Translations under genes and position numbers: made by a program
Part shown: positions 1-7,592 of the stretch, one piece after another
Layout: each line of letters opens with the position of its first letter
Numbering within the stretch: the stretch's first letter is position 1
Source: a virus
DNA: 64,000 bases
IMG/VR virus record: IMGVR_UViG_3300010354_000001
Coordinates: 49,975 to 113,974 of that record
Reading direction: 5' to 3' (one strand)
Notes under the pieces: model-generated
The model's database searches: none
What the model saw: the letters and a program-made list of their open reading frames with translations, nothing else
What the model was told of the DNA's origin: nothing

Positions 1-897
1 TTTCATTCTACATCTATCATTAGAATTATGTCCAGTAGTGCTTTTCAGCGAATTTAAACTTTAAATGACTGGCCCATTTATTGTCGTGAAAGCCTTTTAT
101 AGACTGGTTTTCAGTGTCTTAAGAGTAGGGAAAGTTCCATGCTTGGGCCGATTTTTTACATCTACAGAGTAGAGACGGAAGCGGTAGCTTTATGCTCTTA
201 ATTAAAGTGTAATACATTGATTATTGGGAATTTAGACAGGGCCAGAAGGCTCTAGGACGAACGAAAATAGGTCTAAAGGTATAAATACTAGGCTATGGTA
301 TTTATTACGCTCCTAGCCGATAAGTAAATTATTTTGTTAATTTGTAAAGCGTAAATATAGATTTTTTACTGGAAAATGGGTATTTTGGGGCCCGAGATTT
401 ATATATTTCATTCTGAAAGCCTTTGCTGGAAAGGGTTTTAAGCTGTAAAAAGCCATATAAAAAAGTTTTACCCGCAACATACAAGCCCCCCCAATAAAGC
501 CATAAAAAGCCCCAAAAAAGCCATAAAAAAGAGCTGATAAGCTCTTAAAAGAGCCGTAAAAAAGAGCTGAAATAAAGAGCTGAAAAGCTTTTAAAAAAGA
601 ACTGGAATATAAAGAGCTGGAATAAACTTTTAAAATATCCCTACTACTGGATACTTTTTAAATATCTCCCCTACAAGTACAAGGGCCCATAAAAGGCCCG
701 ATAAATACTTCTAAAATCCTTTATCTAAGCATGTTCTAAGCTATTTTAGGCCCTAAGTAAAATATTAGGCCTTATAGATATTCTTAAAACTCTTTACTGA
801 TGAAGGTTCTAAGCTATTTTGGGCCCGAGAAAGTTATATAAAAAGAGCTGGTATAAAAAGCTAAGTAATTACATTGTTATTACTTTTACAAAATAAA
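1..897. other. Non-coding AT-rich left end with degenerate repeats
   Basis: I see no convincing gene here. The stretch is full of short degenerate words such as AAAGAGCTG (several copies around 530-620 and at 842-850), GGGCCC and AGCCATAAAAA. It carries one copy (275-295) of a 21-bp word that recurs at 6239-6259. Its role is unknown. Confidence 0.5.
275..295 (+). repeat. Dispersed 21-bp repeat, copy 1
   Basis: The word AAAGGTATAAATACTAGGCT plus one base occurs here and again at 6239-6259 with a single T/C change. Both copies sit in gene-free DNA near the word GCCGATAAG or its complement. They may be paired replication or regulatory sites; the function is unknown. Confidence 0.5.
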
Positions 898-934
898 AAA
901 AGAGTTGAGATCTTTTAACTTCTCAACTCTTTTA
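898..934 (-). terminator. Rho-independent terminator, probably bidirectional
   Basis: AGAGTTGAGA (901-910) pairs with TCTCAACTCT (921-930), extended by A/T pairs. On the minus strand the hairpin is followed by seven T. It ends the leftward unit containing the 39-residue gene. Confidence 0.75.
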
Positions 935-1047
935 TAGTGTATCGGGGGGCCTAAGGCTATATTAAGCTAAGCCCTGTCTTCCTATCTGTTATAGATAGGG
1001 TATTACCTGCGAGGCCGTGAAAATAGACCTCTGCCTGTTTATACCCC

Positions 1048-1167
1048 TTAGCACTCAAAATGCACTAGCGTCTTACCGCTAGCCGTTATATAAACAACTT
1101 GACGGTATCCATCAATGATTATTGAATCGTTCATTTGTACTACTCTATTAATTAATTTATTTTCCAT
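1048..1167 (-). CDS. Small unknown protein, 39 aa
   Basis: This reading frame begins MENKLINRVVQMND and ends LVHFEC. Its ATG is preceded by AGTAGGT and, just upstream, by an extended -10 sequence (TATGT then TAAAAT), the same tight promoter-to-start spacing seen at many genes in this window. Downstream lie several small hairpins and then the terminator at 898-934. No domain is recognisable. An alternative is a short structured RNA with an incidental frame. Confidence 0.45.
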   Translation of the reverse strand: MENKLINRVVQMNDSIIIDGYRQVVYITASGKTLVHFEC

Positions 1168-1284
1168 ACCTACTATTTTAACATATTTAATTAAGATCTG
1201 CTTAAGAAAGTAATATATTTTTAGTTTATTAACTTTATTTAATACTTGTTAGTGTTATGCGGCCTTATGGGATTGTATTAAAAT

Positions 1285-1365
1285 TGCTTATCGGCTTAGG
1301 GGTTAAAATCTTGCAGTTGCTACATATGTATCTTTTTTAAATTTACTAGCTTATGCCGATAAGCA
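1285..1365. repeat. 11-bp inverted repeat TGCTTATCGGC
   Basis: TGCTTATCGGC at 1285-1295 is perfectly inverted at 1355-1365 (GCCGATAAGCA) around a 59-bp AT-rich spacer. The core GCTTATCGGC also occurs near 6210 and its complement near 317, all in gene-free DNA. It could be a protein-binding or replication site. No gene is visible from 1168 to 1425. Confidence 0.5.
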
Positions 1366-1379
1366 GAAATATAAGCAAT

Positions 1380-1407
1380 AAAAAAGCCTAGCGGGGGGGC
1401 TAGGCTT
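1380..1407 (-). terminator. Rho-independent terminator
   Basis: On the minus strand AAGCCTAGC (1399-1407) pairs perfectly with GCTAGGCTT (1384-1392) around a C-tract loop and is followed by a T run. It closes the leftward unit that ends with the 61-residue gene at 1426. Confidence 0.85.
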
Positions 1408-1425
1408 GGGGGGGTTTATTGGGGA

Positions 1426-1611
1426 TTAGTTAGACTTAGCTAACCTAATCCAGGTATTTACCTCCGCCATTTCTGCAGAAGTGAACTCTATGAATTTTAT
1501 ACCCATCTGCTCAGCTTCTTGGGTAGTGGCTTTAATTTTAGCTAGTAAAGCTAAATTAGCTTTAGTAGCTTTAGTAGCTCTTATTAAGTTTAGCACTGCA
1601 TTTTTTCCCAT
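1426..1611 (-). CDS. Unknown protein, 61 aa
   Basis: A small basic, alpha-helical looking protein with repeated AT-K segments near the middle (LIRATKATKANLALLAKIK). No known domain is recognised. It is the last gene before the terminator at 1380-1407. Upstream, on the minus strand, the word TATAGAGAGCTG precedes the start; the same word precedes the genes starting at 2535 and 6014, which suggests a shared promoter or leader element for this left-arm set. Confidence 0.6.
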   Translation of the reverse strand: MGKNAVLNLIRATKATKANLALLAKIKATTQEAEQMGIKFIEFTSAEMAEVNTWIRLAKSN

Positions 1612-1722
1612 AATTTACTTCTTTTAGATTTGTTTTAGCTGTTTACTCAGCTCTCTATACTTCTTATATTAGCATATAAAATTAAGCTATGGTTAAGAAC
1701 ATGCTAATAAATCGTTAAAAGA

Positions 1723-2040
1723 TTATAAGGATTTTTTTAAAGAAATTATAGTCTCCTTTAGTTCTAACAGTTTAGATAAAGGTAATTTTACTCGCACATA
1801 GTCTCCTAGATTATTAATAACAACTAGAATATATTTATCTAGGTCTTTAATATCTTCTAGCTCCCTGTCACAAGAGCTAAAATCGGGAGTCCCGTCCCAA
1901 TTATTAACATAGGCCAGATGGTCATCTATTAGATCAAATAACCTATCTTCCTCCGAACCTTCATAATCGCTAATACTAGCGATTCTATCGGGGGAGACTT
2001 GCCGCTCTTTTGTCCCCTTGTATATAGTGTTAAATAACAT
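1723..2040 (-). CDS. Unknown acidic protein, 105 aa
   Basis: The start has a clear ribosome site (AAAGGAG, spaced about 6 nt). The protein is acidic in the middle (residues 29-50, rich in D and E) and ends in a basic helix. I recognise no family. It lies alone between spacer regions of 110 and 70 bp in the left-arm group of small minus-strand genes, which in large phages often act early on host functions; that role is inference only. Confidence 0.65.
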   Translation of the reverse strand: MLFNTIYKGTKERQVSPDRIASISDYEGSEEDRLFDLIDDHLAYVNNWDGTPDFSSCDRELEDIKDLDKYILVVINNLGDYVRVKLPLSKLLELKETIISLKKSL

Positions 2041-2112
2041 TTTTTATTCTCCTTTACCTAGTTTTAAGATACTAGGATCTATTTTTAAGGGCCCGAGTTA
2101 GGGCCCCTGCTA

Positions 2113-2280
2113 CTACATCTCTACTGCGATTAAATCGCTGAACCATACTCTCTCAGCAGGAGAATTTCTAACTACTCGGTTAGAATACACGTCATACGGC
2201 CGTATTATAGCAAACGTCCCCGTAAATCCTACTAGTTTATACACTAGGCAACTTCCAGACTTTCTACATAATTTACTCAT
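2113..2280 (-). CDS. Small unknown protein, 55 aa
   Basis: The frame begins MSKLCRKSGSC and ends SDLIAVEM. GGAGCTGAAAAATT precedes the ATG, giving a plausible ribosome site, and the upstream block (TATAAAGGAGCTGA) resembles the leader word found before other left-arm genes. No domain is visible. Its existence is supported by the start context and by the lack of any other explanation for the stretch. Confidence 0.5.
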   Translation of the reverse strand: MSKLCRKSGSCLVYKLVGFTGTFAIIRPYDVYSNRVVRNSPAERVWFSDLIAVEM

Positions 2281-2370
2281 AATTTTTCAGCTCCTTTATA
2301 CCTATAATATTAACACATAAAGTTAATAAGTGGTTAAGAATATTTAAAAATATTCTTTTATTAACTTTAT

Positions 2371-2535
2371 TTAATTTTCAAAAAAATTAGCCTGCTCTTT
2401 TACATGCCGCCTAAATAGTTTTTTGGCTTCTGTTAAACTATAAGCTGCATACCTTTTTTTATAAAATACCCCTTTATAATGGGTAGTTAAAATAATATCC
2501 CCGCTAGGAAATAATTTTTCTATATCTATTTTCAT
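2371..2535 (-). CDS. Small basic unknown protein, 54 aa
   Basis: The frame begins MKIDIEKLFPSGD and ends KEQANFFEN; the C-terminal half is rich in K, R and Y. Upstream on the minus strand are TATAGAGAGCTGGTAAAC and ACAGTAAAAGG, the same leader block found before the genes starting at 1611 and 6014. The family is not recognised. The repeated leader makes a real gene likely. Confidence 0.55.
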   Translation of the reverse strand: MKIDIEKLFPSGDIILTTHYKGVFYKKRYAAYSLTEAKKLFRRHVKEQANFFEN

Positions 2536-2589
2536 TTTGGCCTTTTACTGTTTGTTGAGTTTACCAGCTCTCTATACTATGCTATATTA

Positions 2590-2706
2590 TTAAAATGGTA
2601 TGCCTGGACTTATACATATACAATATAACCAGTCTGCTGTATGCCACGCTGCTATAGTTAGGGCCATAGCTGCTAAGAATTGTACTAGTGTTATTTTGTT
2701 ATCCAT
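2590..2706 (-). CDS. Small membrane protein, 38 aa
   Basis: The frame begins MDNKITLVQFLAAMALTIAA, so most of it is one hydrophobic segment (about residues 6-21) followed by a short tail with two cysteines. The ATG is preceded by ATAAAGGGAATAATAAAAC, a ribosome site also used by the next upstream genes. It is probably a single-pass inner-membrane peptide of unknown role. Confidence 0.5.
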   Translation of the reverse strand: MDNKITLVQFLAAMALTIAAWHTADWLYCICISPGIPF

Positions 2707-2722
2707 AGTTTTATTATTCCCT

Positions 2723-2905
2723 TTATTTTAATATTATATTTTTGTATAAAGTACGTCCGTGTCCATCTTGAACATTACTCGGGATAGTTACCTGAGTTAT
2801 CACGTAACCTAGCTTGACATGATTTTTAAGCATAGGTAGGTCATGATAACTATTAGTTAGTCCTATAACATGTGTTTCTTTTTTTAACGTATAATATTTT
2901 AGCAT
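2723..2905 (-). CDS. Unknown protein, 60 aa
   Basis: A small protein beginning MLKYYTLKKETHVIG, without a recognisable domain. Its ribosome site AAAGGGAATAAAA matches that of the genes starting at 2706 and 3646, implying one co-transcribed group (3646 to 2590). Nothing in the sequence shows its function. Confidence 0.6.
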   Translation of the reverse strand: MLKYYTLKKETHVIGLTNSYHDLPMLKNHVKLGYVITQVTIPSNVQDGHGRTLYKNIILK

Positions 2906-2944
2906 AGTTTTTTTATTCCCTTTATTTATTGTTTTTAACCTATT

Positions 2945-3646
2945 TTAATCATTATTTTTTATAACGGGCATAATCATAACTGTAATATTATCTTGTTCTA
3001 TGAATACAGGACTCTTAAGGATTCTCTCCCCTTCTGCATGCGTATAAAGTAGAATACCTTCCTGATTAGAAGTTTTAACAAGAGTTAATAAATCCTTAAC
3101 ATAAAAATTAACCTCCTTGGTTGCTTCGTCAAAATCTATAGAATCCTTTGCATTTAAAGTAATTGAATCATTTTTATTTTTAAAAGCATTTAAAGTTTTA
3201 AGCAAAGAACTTTTTTTAAAAATTCCCAATACTTTTTTATCTTCAATTAAGCACCCTAAATAGTTAGGAGCTTTAATGTCCAAGGACTCAGCACTATAGG
3301 TAAGTTTAACTTCTTTATAGCAGTTTAAAACTTTAAAAGTAACTGTATTATCTAGTTTTTCGATAGTTACTTTAAAGCCCTTTTTATCCAACTTGTTGAA
3401 AGCCTTTAAAGCAGTAGTTAATACTGCTACATCCTTACTATCCAGTAATACATAATTATTACTGGTAGAATCAGTAGGGCCTAATTTAGTTAATACCAAT
3501 TTGCTGCTATCGGAAGCTGCTATGTAAGCCCCGGATATGTAAATACTGTTAAGTATACCAATTGATTTGGTATTTACATAATCCAGGCTACTGCTAAGGC
3601 AGTTAACTAAATCTAAACTATTTATTTCTAAGATTGTTTCTGTCAT
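2945..3646 (-). CDS. Possible divergent DNA sliding clamp-like protein, 233 aa
   Basis: I place the start at the ATG of MTETILEINSLDLVN because it follows AAAGGGAATAAAAACA; an upstream in-frame ATG adds 16 lysine-rich residues. The pattern recalls bacterial beta clamps (DnaN): an early segment GILNSIYISGAYIAASDSSK, alternating strands, a late KSPVFIE segment and a C-terminal end TVMIMPV that matches the beta-clamp ending (VMPMR). At 233 residues it is far shorter than the usual 360-370, so it would have two rather than three clamp domains per chain. The replication core is elsewhere (47-60 kb). This is a fold guess, not a confident match. Confidence 0.45.
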   Translation of the reverse strand: MTETILEINSLDLVNCLSSSLDYVNTKSIGILNSIYISGAYIAASDSSKLVLTKLGPTDSTSNNYVLLDSKDVAVLTTALKAFNKLDKKGFKVTIEKLDNTVTFKVLNCYKEVKLTYSAESLDIKAPNYLGCLIEDKKVLGIFKKSSLLKTLNAFKNKNDSITLNAKDSIDFDEATKEVNFYVKDLLTLVKTSNQEGILLYTHAEGERILKSPVFIEQDNITVMIMPVIKNND

Positions 3647-3699
3647 TGTTTTTATTCCCTTTATTTTATTCCCTTTATTTTTAAATATTAACATATCTT

Positions 3700-3816
3700 T
3701 TAAAAAAAATATGGTCTTATAAAAAAATTAAAAATTAAAATAAGCACTGCCCCGATAATTGTCAATACATTTATAAAAACGTATATACTGAAAGCATCTA
3801 AATCGTATTTACTCAT
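3700..3816 (-). CDS. Small membrane protein, 38 aa
   Basis: The frame begins MSKYDLDAFSIYVFINV and continues as one long hydrophobic stretch ending in aromatic residues (IRPYFF). It is a likely single-pass membrane peptide. It sits tightly between the clamp-like gene and the 91-residue gene on the same strand. Function unknown. Confidence 0.45.
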   Translation of the reverse strand: MSKYDLDAFSIYVFINVLTIIGAVLILIFNFFIRPYFF

Positions 3817-3831
3817 TGTTTTTACCTTTTT

Positions 3832-4107
3832 TTAATTATTTGTGTAAATAAATTCTAAATTTTTCTCTATTATTTCTTTCTTATCTAGAATTTCAGCAGT
3901 ATCAGCATTCAATTCGTCAATACCCATTAGGTCTAACATATTATCTAGAGCCTCGTAAATCTGTTCTATATTTTCTGAAAAATCTGGAAGTCTTGGAGCT
4001 GGTACAGATTCGCTAATACATATTCGGTATCTTAACCTGAGCTCATCTTCAACTTTATCTATATCTTGCTCTCTTAATGTTATCTTAATAATATCTTCTA
4101 TCGTCAT
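3832..4107 (-). CDS. Unknown acidic protein, 91 aa
   Basis: The start is set at MTIEDIIKITLREQD because GGAGGT lies just ahead of that ATG; a start nine codons earlier lacks a ribosome site. The protein is acidic and helical, with a DKVEDELRLRYRI segment and many E and D residues. No family is recognised. It opens the minus-strand group that runs down to 2590. Confidence 0.6.
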   Translation of the reverse strand: MTIEDIIKITLREQDIDKVEDELRLRYRICISESVPAPRLPDFSENIEQIYEALDNMLDLMGIDELNADTAEILDKKEIIEKNLEFIYTNN

Positions 4108-4203
4108 TTTTACCTCCATTTTTAATATTAACATTTACTCATTTATCTATTAGGGATTTATACAGTTCTGAAAGCCTGTCAGGGATTGGGTTTCAGGGGA
4201 AAA

Positions 4204-4277
4204 TCCTCTACAATCAATTAAAATTAGCATGGATAGATATTCATACAGGCTTGTTAATTTTCGTTGATTCTAGAGGA
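4204..4277. repeat. Long imperfect inverted repeat in a 297-bp gene-free gap
   Basis: The arm starting TCCTCTACAATCAA (4204-) is matched by the complement of TTGATTCTAGAGGA (4264-4277), with further pairing through AAAATTA inside. The hairpin would have about 25 paired bases around a 23-nt loop. Flanking it are CTGAAAGCC (4162-) and CTGAAAGGG (4301-) words. It may be a structured RNA, a terminator-like barrier or a replication site. Confidence 0.5.
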
Positions 4278-4404
4278 ATGACCTCTACAACCCTGTCACT
4301 GAAAGGGTTTTAAAAACACTAATTCTAGATAATATACATTTAGTAATACTTATTAGTGTTTGCCTACCCTAAACGATAAATGAGAGATTTTTAATGTTGT
4401 TTTC

Positions 4405-5268
4405 CTAATAAGTAAATCCTAGTTTTTCCATATCTGATTTAAAATTTTGCATTAAAGCTGGTAAACGCTCTAGTAACAATTTTTTTAAATCTTCCTTGGG
4501 TAGTGACAGCTGCTCATCTGTGGCCTCGGGCCATACGGCCGAGTTTCTAGCTGCTTTAAAATCTCGGTCTTTGCCTTCCCCCCAAGAAGTTGGCTCCTGC
4601 ACTATTTCCACTTTGCAATTAGTCATAGCCGCTACAAAATTATTAGCTTCTTGTACACTATCAAACGGGGCCCTGTGCCACTCCTCCGTATCCATGCCGT
4701 TAAAAGAATATTTAGGAGAGAATTGATACTCGTTTTTATGTCTGCTGTTTTTATGATGAATTTCAACAATTTTAAAATCTTTCCAATCAGCGGCCACTCC
4801 TACTAAGTCAATAAAATTTAATAATTCTCTACTAGGTTTATATAAAAATGGACTGTTATTAAATTTTAATTTTCTAGTAAAGTTATAAGGCTCTCCCTTC
4901 TTTCTGCCCCAACAGTCAAGATCTCCAACATTATATAATGTATTAGCTAGATAGTGCATAGGACCATCACTGGATACGTTATGCCATTTTATTAGGTAAG
5001 CAAGTTCTGGAGCATATTTAGCTATTTCGTCATGCAGGCAACCGCAACTTATTAAATTTTGCTCACTTGCTGGCTCAACTTTATAACTCCCTTGATATAG
5101 AGACCCTGTTATAGCAAAGGTATTATGTCCATTATTGCATTCGTCATCAAAGCGTAAATTAATAAAGAGAGTATAATTTTTATCATTTTCTCTAAAATGT
5201 TTAACTATTTGCTTTTTCTGTTTTTTAGTTAGTATGCTGATAGGTAGTGTATTTAGTGTATTTTCCAT
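4405..5268 (-). CDS. Unknown phage protein, 287 aa
   Basis: The protein starts MENTLNTLPISILTKKQKK and has several aromatic-rich segments (LIKWHNVSSDGPMHYLANTL around residues 92-111). The arrangement recalls widespread phage and plasmid proteins of unknown function with conserved H and W residues, but I cannot name a family. It ends in helical residues (LLLERLPALMQNFKSDMEKL). It is preceded by the 240-residue gene with 23 bp between them, so the two are probably co-transcribed. Confidence 0.7.
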   Translation of the reverse strand: MENTLNTLPISILTKKQKKQIVKHFRENDKNYTLFINLRFDDECNNGHNTFAITGSLYQGSYKVEPASEQNLISCGCLHDEIAKYAPELAYLIKWHNVSSDGPMHYLANTLYNVGDLDCWGRKKGEPYNFTRKLKFNNSPFLYKPSRELLNFIDLVGVAADWKDFKIVEIHHKNSRHKNEYQFSPKYSFNGMDTEEWHRAPFDSVQEANNFVAAMTNCKVEIVQEPTSWGEGKDRDFKAARNSAVWPEATDEQLSLPKEDLKKLLLERLPALMQNFKSDMEKLGFTY

Positions 5269-5291
5269 TTTGTTTATTTTCCTTTTATTTT

Positions 5292-6014
5292 TTAAATTAA
5301 ATCTAATTCCTTAATCATTTCTGAATATTCCTTAAAATCTGCATTTTGCAAACATTCTAGAATATTGTCTAGATCTTCTGTCTCGGTAGCATAGTCAATA
5401 AACCTGTCAATACTGTAATAATAATTATTATGAGATCTCATGTCATTACTTATTTTATCCTCGATTGAGGATCTTATTCTATCGGCTAACTCGAAATACA
5501 AATTAGTTATCTCTTCTGAGTCAGGATCTTTTAACTCGTAATACGTACCATCTACTTCTACGTTAACCCAACAAGTGCCAAGCAATTCTTGGCCTTGCAA
5601 GCCATACCCATTTCTTAAGCATTTCTTAAGAATTTTAAAAGCTCTTGAATCAGTTTTTTTATTTTGAACAAGATAGCAGTATGCAAGATTGTTAAAATCT
5701 TTATTTTCCATATCTAGGTCAAAATTTATTTTGCAGGAATTATAGTTAAAATCCCATTTTTTTAATTCTACATTTTTAACGCTTTTAACTGCGTTACGAG
5801 GTAAGTCTTTAAGATAATAATCTTTAATAATTTCCTCATCATCTAATTCATGCTTTAAATCATAAATAAACAACTCGTAATACTCATCATCTTCTAAAAT
5901 TGCGTAAAAATTATTATCTTTACAGTATTTTAGGACTTTGTTAATTTTCTCTCTATTTAAATTTTTATTAAGAGCTGCTTTGGCCCTGCTTGAGTAAGTT
6001 TTAACTATTGCCAT
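5292..6014 (-). CDS. Unknown phage protein, 240 aa
   Basis: A charged protein with many D, E, K, N and Y residues; residues 150-175 (CWVNVEVDGTYYELKDPDSE) look like strands. No known domain is seen. The upstream minus-strand sequence carries TAGAGAGCTGATAAAC and ACAGTAAAAGGGGCC, the leader block shared with the genes starting at 1611 and 2535, which argues for common early regulation. It is the first gene after the 1.6-kb gene-free region. Confidence 0.7.
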   Translation of the reverse strand: MAIVKTYSSRAKAALNKNLNREKINKVLKYCKDNNFYAILEDDEYYELFIYDLKHELDDEEIIKDYYLKDLPRNAVKSVKNVELKKWDFNYNSCKINFDLDMENKDFNNLAYCYLVQNKKTDSRAFKILKKCLRNGYGLQGQELLGTCWVNVEVDGTYYELKDPDSEEITNLYFELADRIRSSIEDKISNDMRSHNNYYYSIDRFIDYATETEDLDNILECLQNADFKEYSEMIKELDLI

Positions 6015-6238
6015 TATTGGCCCCTTTTACTGTTTTTTAAGAGTTTATCAGCTCTCTATTTATCTTATACCCATAATCTTATCATAGCTAACACGCCTTA
6101 GCAAGATATTTTAAATTAACTTTTATTAATTTTAGTATTAGGGTTAATTCTCATAATTACCTTATATCAGATCAATATTAAGAAATAGTTATGAAAAATA
6201 GCATTTATAGCTTATCGGCGTAACGATTTAAAATATAT

Positions 6239-6259
6239 AAAGGTATAAACACTAGGCTA
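6239..6259 (+). repeat. Dispersed 21-bp repeat, copy 2
   Basis: Second copy of the word at 275-295, differing by one base, within the 6015-7592 gene-free region and just after GCTTATCGGC at about 6210. The pairing of the two words is the same at both places, which suggests a duplicated functional site. Confidence 0.5.
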
Positions 6260-6297
6260 CTGCCTTTTTAATTGCTTATAGGGCATTTTAAAGAGAG

Positions 6298-6340
6298 AGC
6301 TTAAAAGCCTTTTTGGGATTGTGTTTTTAAGCTTTTTTTT
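6298..6340 (+). terminator. Probable rho-independent terminator
   Basis: AGCTTAAAA (6298-6306) pairs with TTTTAAGCT (6325-6333), followed by a run of T on the plus strand. What it would terminate is unclear, as no plus-strand gene is visible upstream; a non-coding transcript is possible. Confidence 0.5.
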
Positions 6341-6881
6341 GCTTAAAAATAGATAGTTAGTATCCCAATCTAACTAAAAAGCTAAATAAGATAGTCTTAT
6401 CCTACTGCTCTTTTTTGTTTTTTAGCTCTCAAGAAAAAAAAGTTTAAAAATTATCCTATATAGAATTTTAGCAGGCCTTACTAAGGCCTTTGGGCCTGTG
6501 TCGGGCCTATAATAAATAAACTAGTATAGGTTTGGGCCTGGCCTTGGCCATAAGTTAATAGCGTAACCCTGTCATAGAAAGACTTTCAGAAATATAAAAA
6601 TTAAAAATAAAACTATTGGGCCTGCTACATAAATAACTTATTAAAATATTCTAGTGCTTGGGCCACGGCTTTAATTAGAAAGCTGTCCTAGACGGGGTTT
6701 AAAGAATAAAATTTTATACAGTTCTGGAGTTGTTGGGCCACGTGCTGGCCCTAAAAAATAATTTAAAAAAGCTGTTATAAATTTAAAAATTGTGGCATAG
6801 TAGAAGTATGAGCAACTTAGAGATTTTTAAACATTTAGCTGCTAAAGAGCTTTTTTTTAGAAAAAAAATTTTAAAAAACTC

Positions 6882-6910
6882 TTGACAGCTTAACCAAGCC
6901 TTAGTATAAT
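6882..6910 (+). promoter_or_regulatory. Perfect sigma-70 consensus promoter
   Basis: TTGACA (6882-6887) and TATAAT (6905-6910) are separated by exactly 17 bp, the ideal bacterial promoter. Transcription would start near 6917 and run into a hairpin (AAGAGAT at 6919-6925 with ATCTCTT at 6944-6950) and then the tandem repeat. No protein frame follows, so a non-coding RNA or a replication transcript is likely. Confidence 0.8.
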
Positions 6911-6971
6911 TAAGGCATAAAGAGATTAAGAGATAAATCTTCAATCTCTTAGTAAACTGAAAAAAAGAATA

Positions 6972-7075
6972 GCCCCCAAGCCCAAGCCCCAAGCCCAAGC
7001 CCCAAGCCGAAGCCGAAGCCCAAGCCCCAAGCCGAAGCCGAAGCCCCAAGCCGAAGCCGAAGCCGAAGCCCTAAA
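6972..7075. repeat. GCC-rich tandem repeat (units GAAGCC and CCAAGCC)
   Basis: About 100 bp of imperfect 6-7 bp units (GAAGCC, CCCAAGCC) in otherwise AT-rich DNA. The minus strand is rich in G tracts (GGGCTT, GGGGCTT). It lies directly downstream of the consensus promoter at 6882. A long minus-strand frame across it is low complexity and unlikely to be a gene. Confidence 0.8.
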
Positions 7076-7530
7076 AGCCGCTCTGGGCCTATATTCCACC
7101 AATTATTAAATTTTTATAAAATTTTTTAATCCGAAATACGTATTACACATTAAAAAAACTCCAAAAATCCAACCTTAATAAAAAACATAATTCATTTTAA
7201 AAAATCATGGGAGTTCGGGAGCCTCGAAACTAATTCGTTTTTAAAAATCTTGGGGAGTCTGGCAGGTTTTGTGTCTGCTGTTCCCTTTGCAGTTTTCCCT
7301 ACTCTATAATTAAGTTACTATACTTTATAGCTTTTAAATTTAATATCTTTGCACTAAATACATACATAATGTAGTATATGATAACTTGTAGTTGCTTCTG
7401 CTCTATGCTTGTATAGAGTATCCTACTAGGGTAGGTACGTATGTAGTTTAAAGTATCTTATAATGAGCGTTACCTGCGGTTTATACCTGTTATATAGTAT
7501 CTTATCCTATATATTATGTATATAATACAT
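7076..7530. other. Gene-free AT-rich stretch
   Basis: No gene is supported here. It contains short palindromic words (AATACGTATT near 7116, also seen near 27456) and several TATAAT-like boxes around 7300-7530, but no clear promoter-gene pair. Confidence 0.4.
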
Positions 7531-7591
7531 ACTCCGCAAAAACTCCGCAAAAATTATTTTTGGGCGATACTGTGGCGAAAACTCCGCAAAA
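7531..7591. repeat. Three direct repeats ACTCCGCAAAA
   Basis: ACTCCGCAAAA occurs at 7531-7541, 7542-7552 and 7581-7591, the last ending one base before the 3' end of the Mom-like gene. Related GGGCGATACTG and GTGGCGAAA words lie between. They may be iterons or protein-binding sites. Confidence 0.6.
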
Positions 7592-7592
7592 T

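Noticed and set aside
4141-4404. CRISPR-like array from repeated CTGAAAG words
   Set aside because: The words are irregular in length and spacing, and no cas genes are present; the Cas4-like protein at 40276 is a phage recombination nuclease.
4496-4726. Plus-strand frames opposite the long minus-strand genes (this one and dozens like it)
   Set aside because: They lack ribosome sites and family features and mirror the codon pattern of the genes on the other strand.
6783-7049. Minus-strand frame across the GCC tandem repeat
   Set aside because: Half of it is low-complexity LGLGLG-type sequence created by the repeat; no ribosome site and it runs against the consensus promoter.
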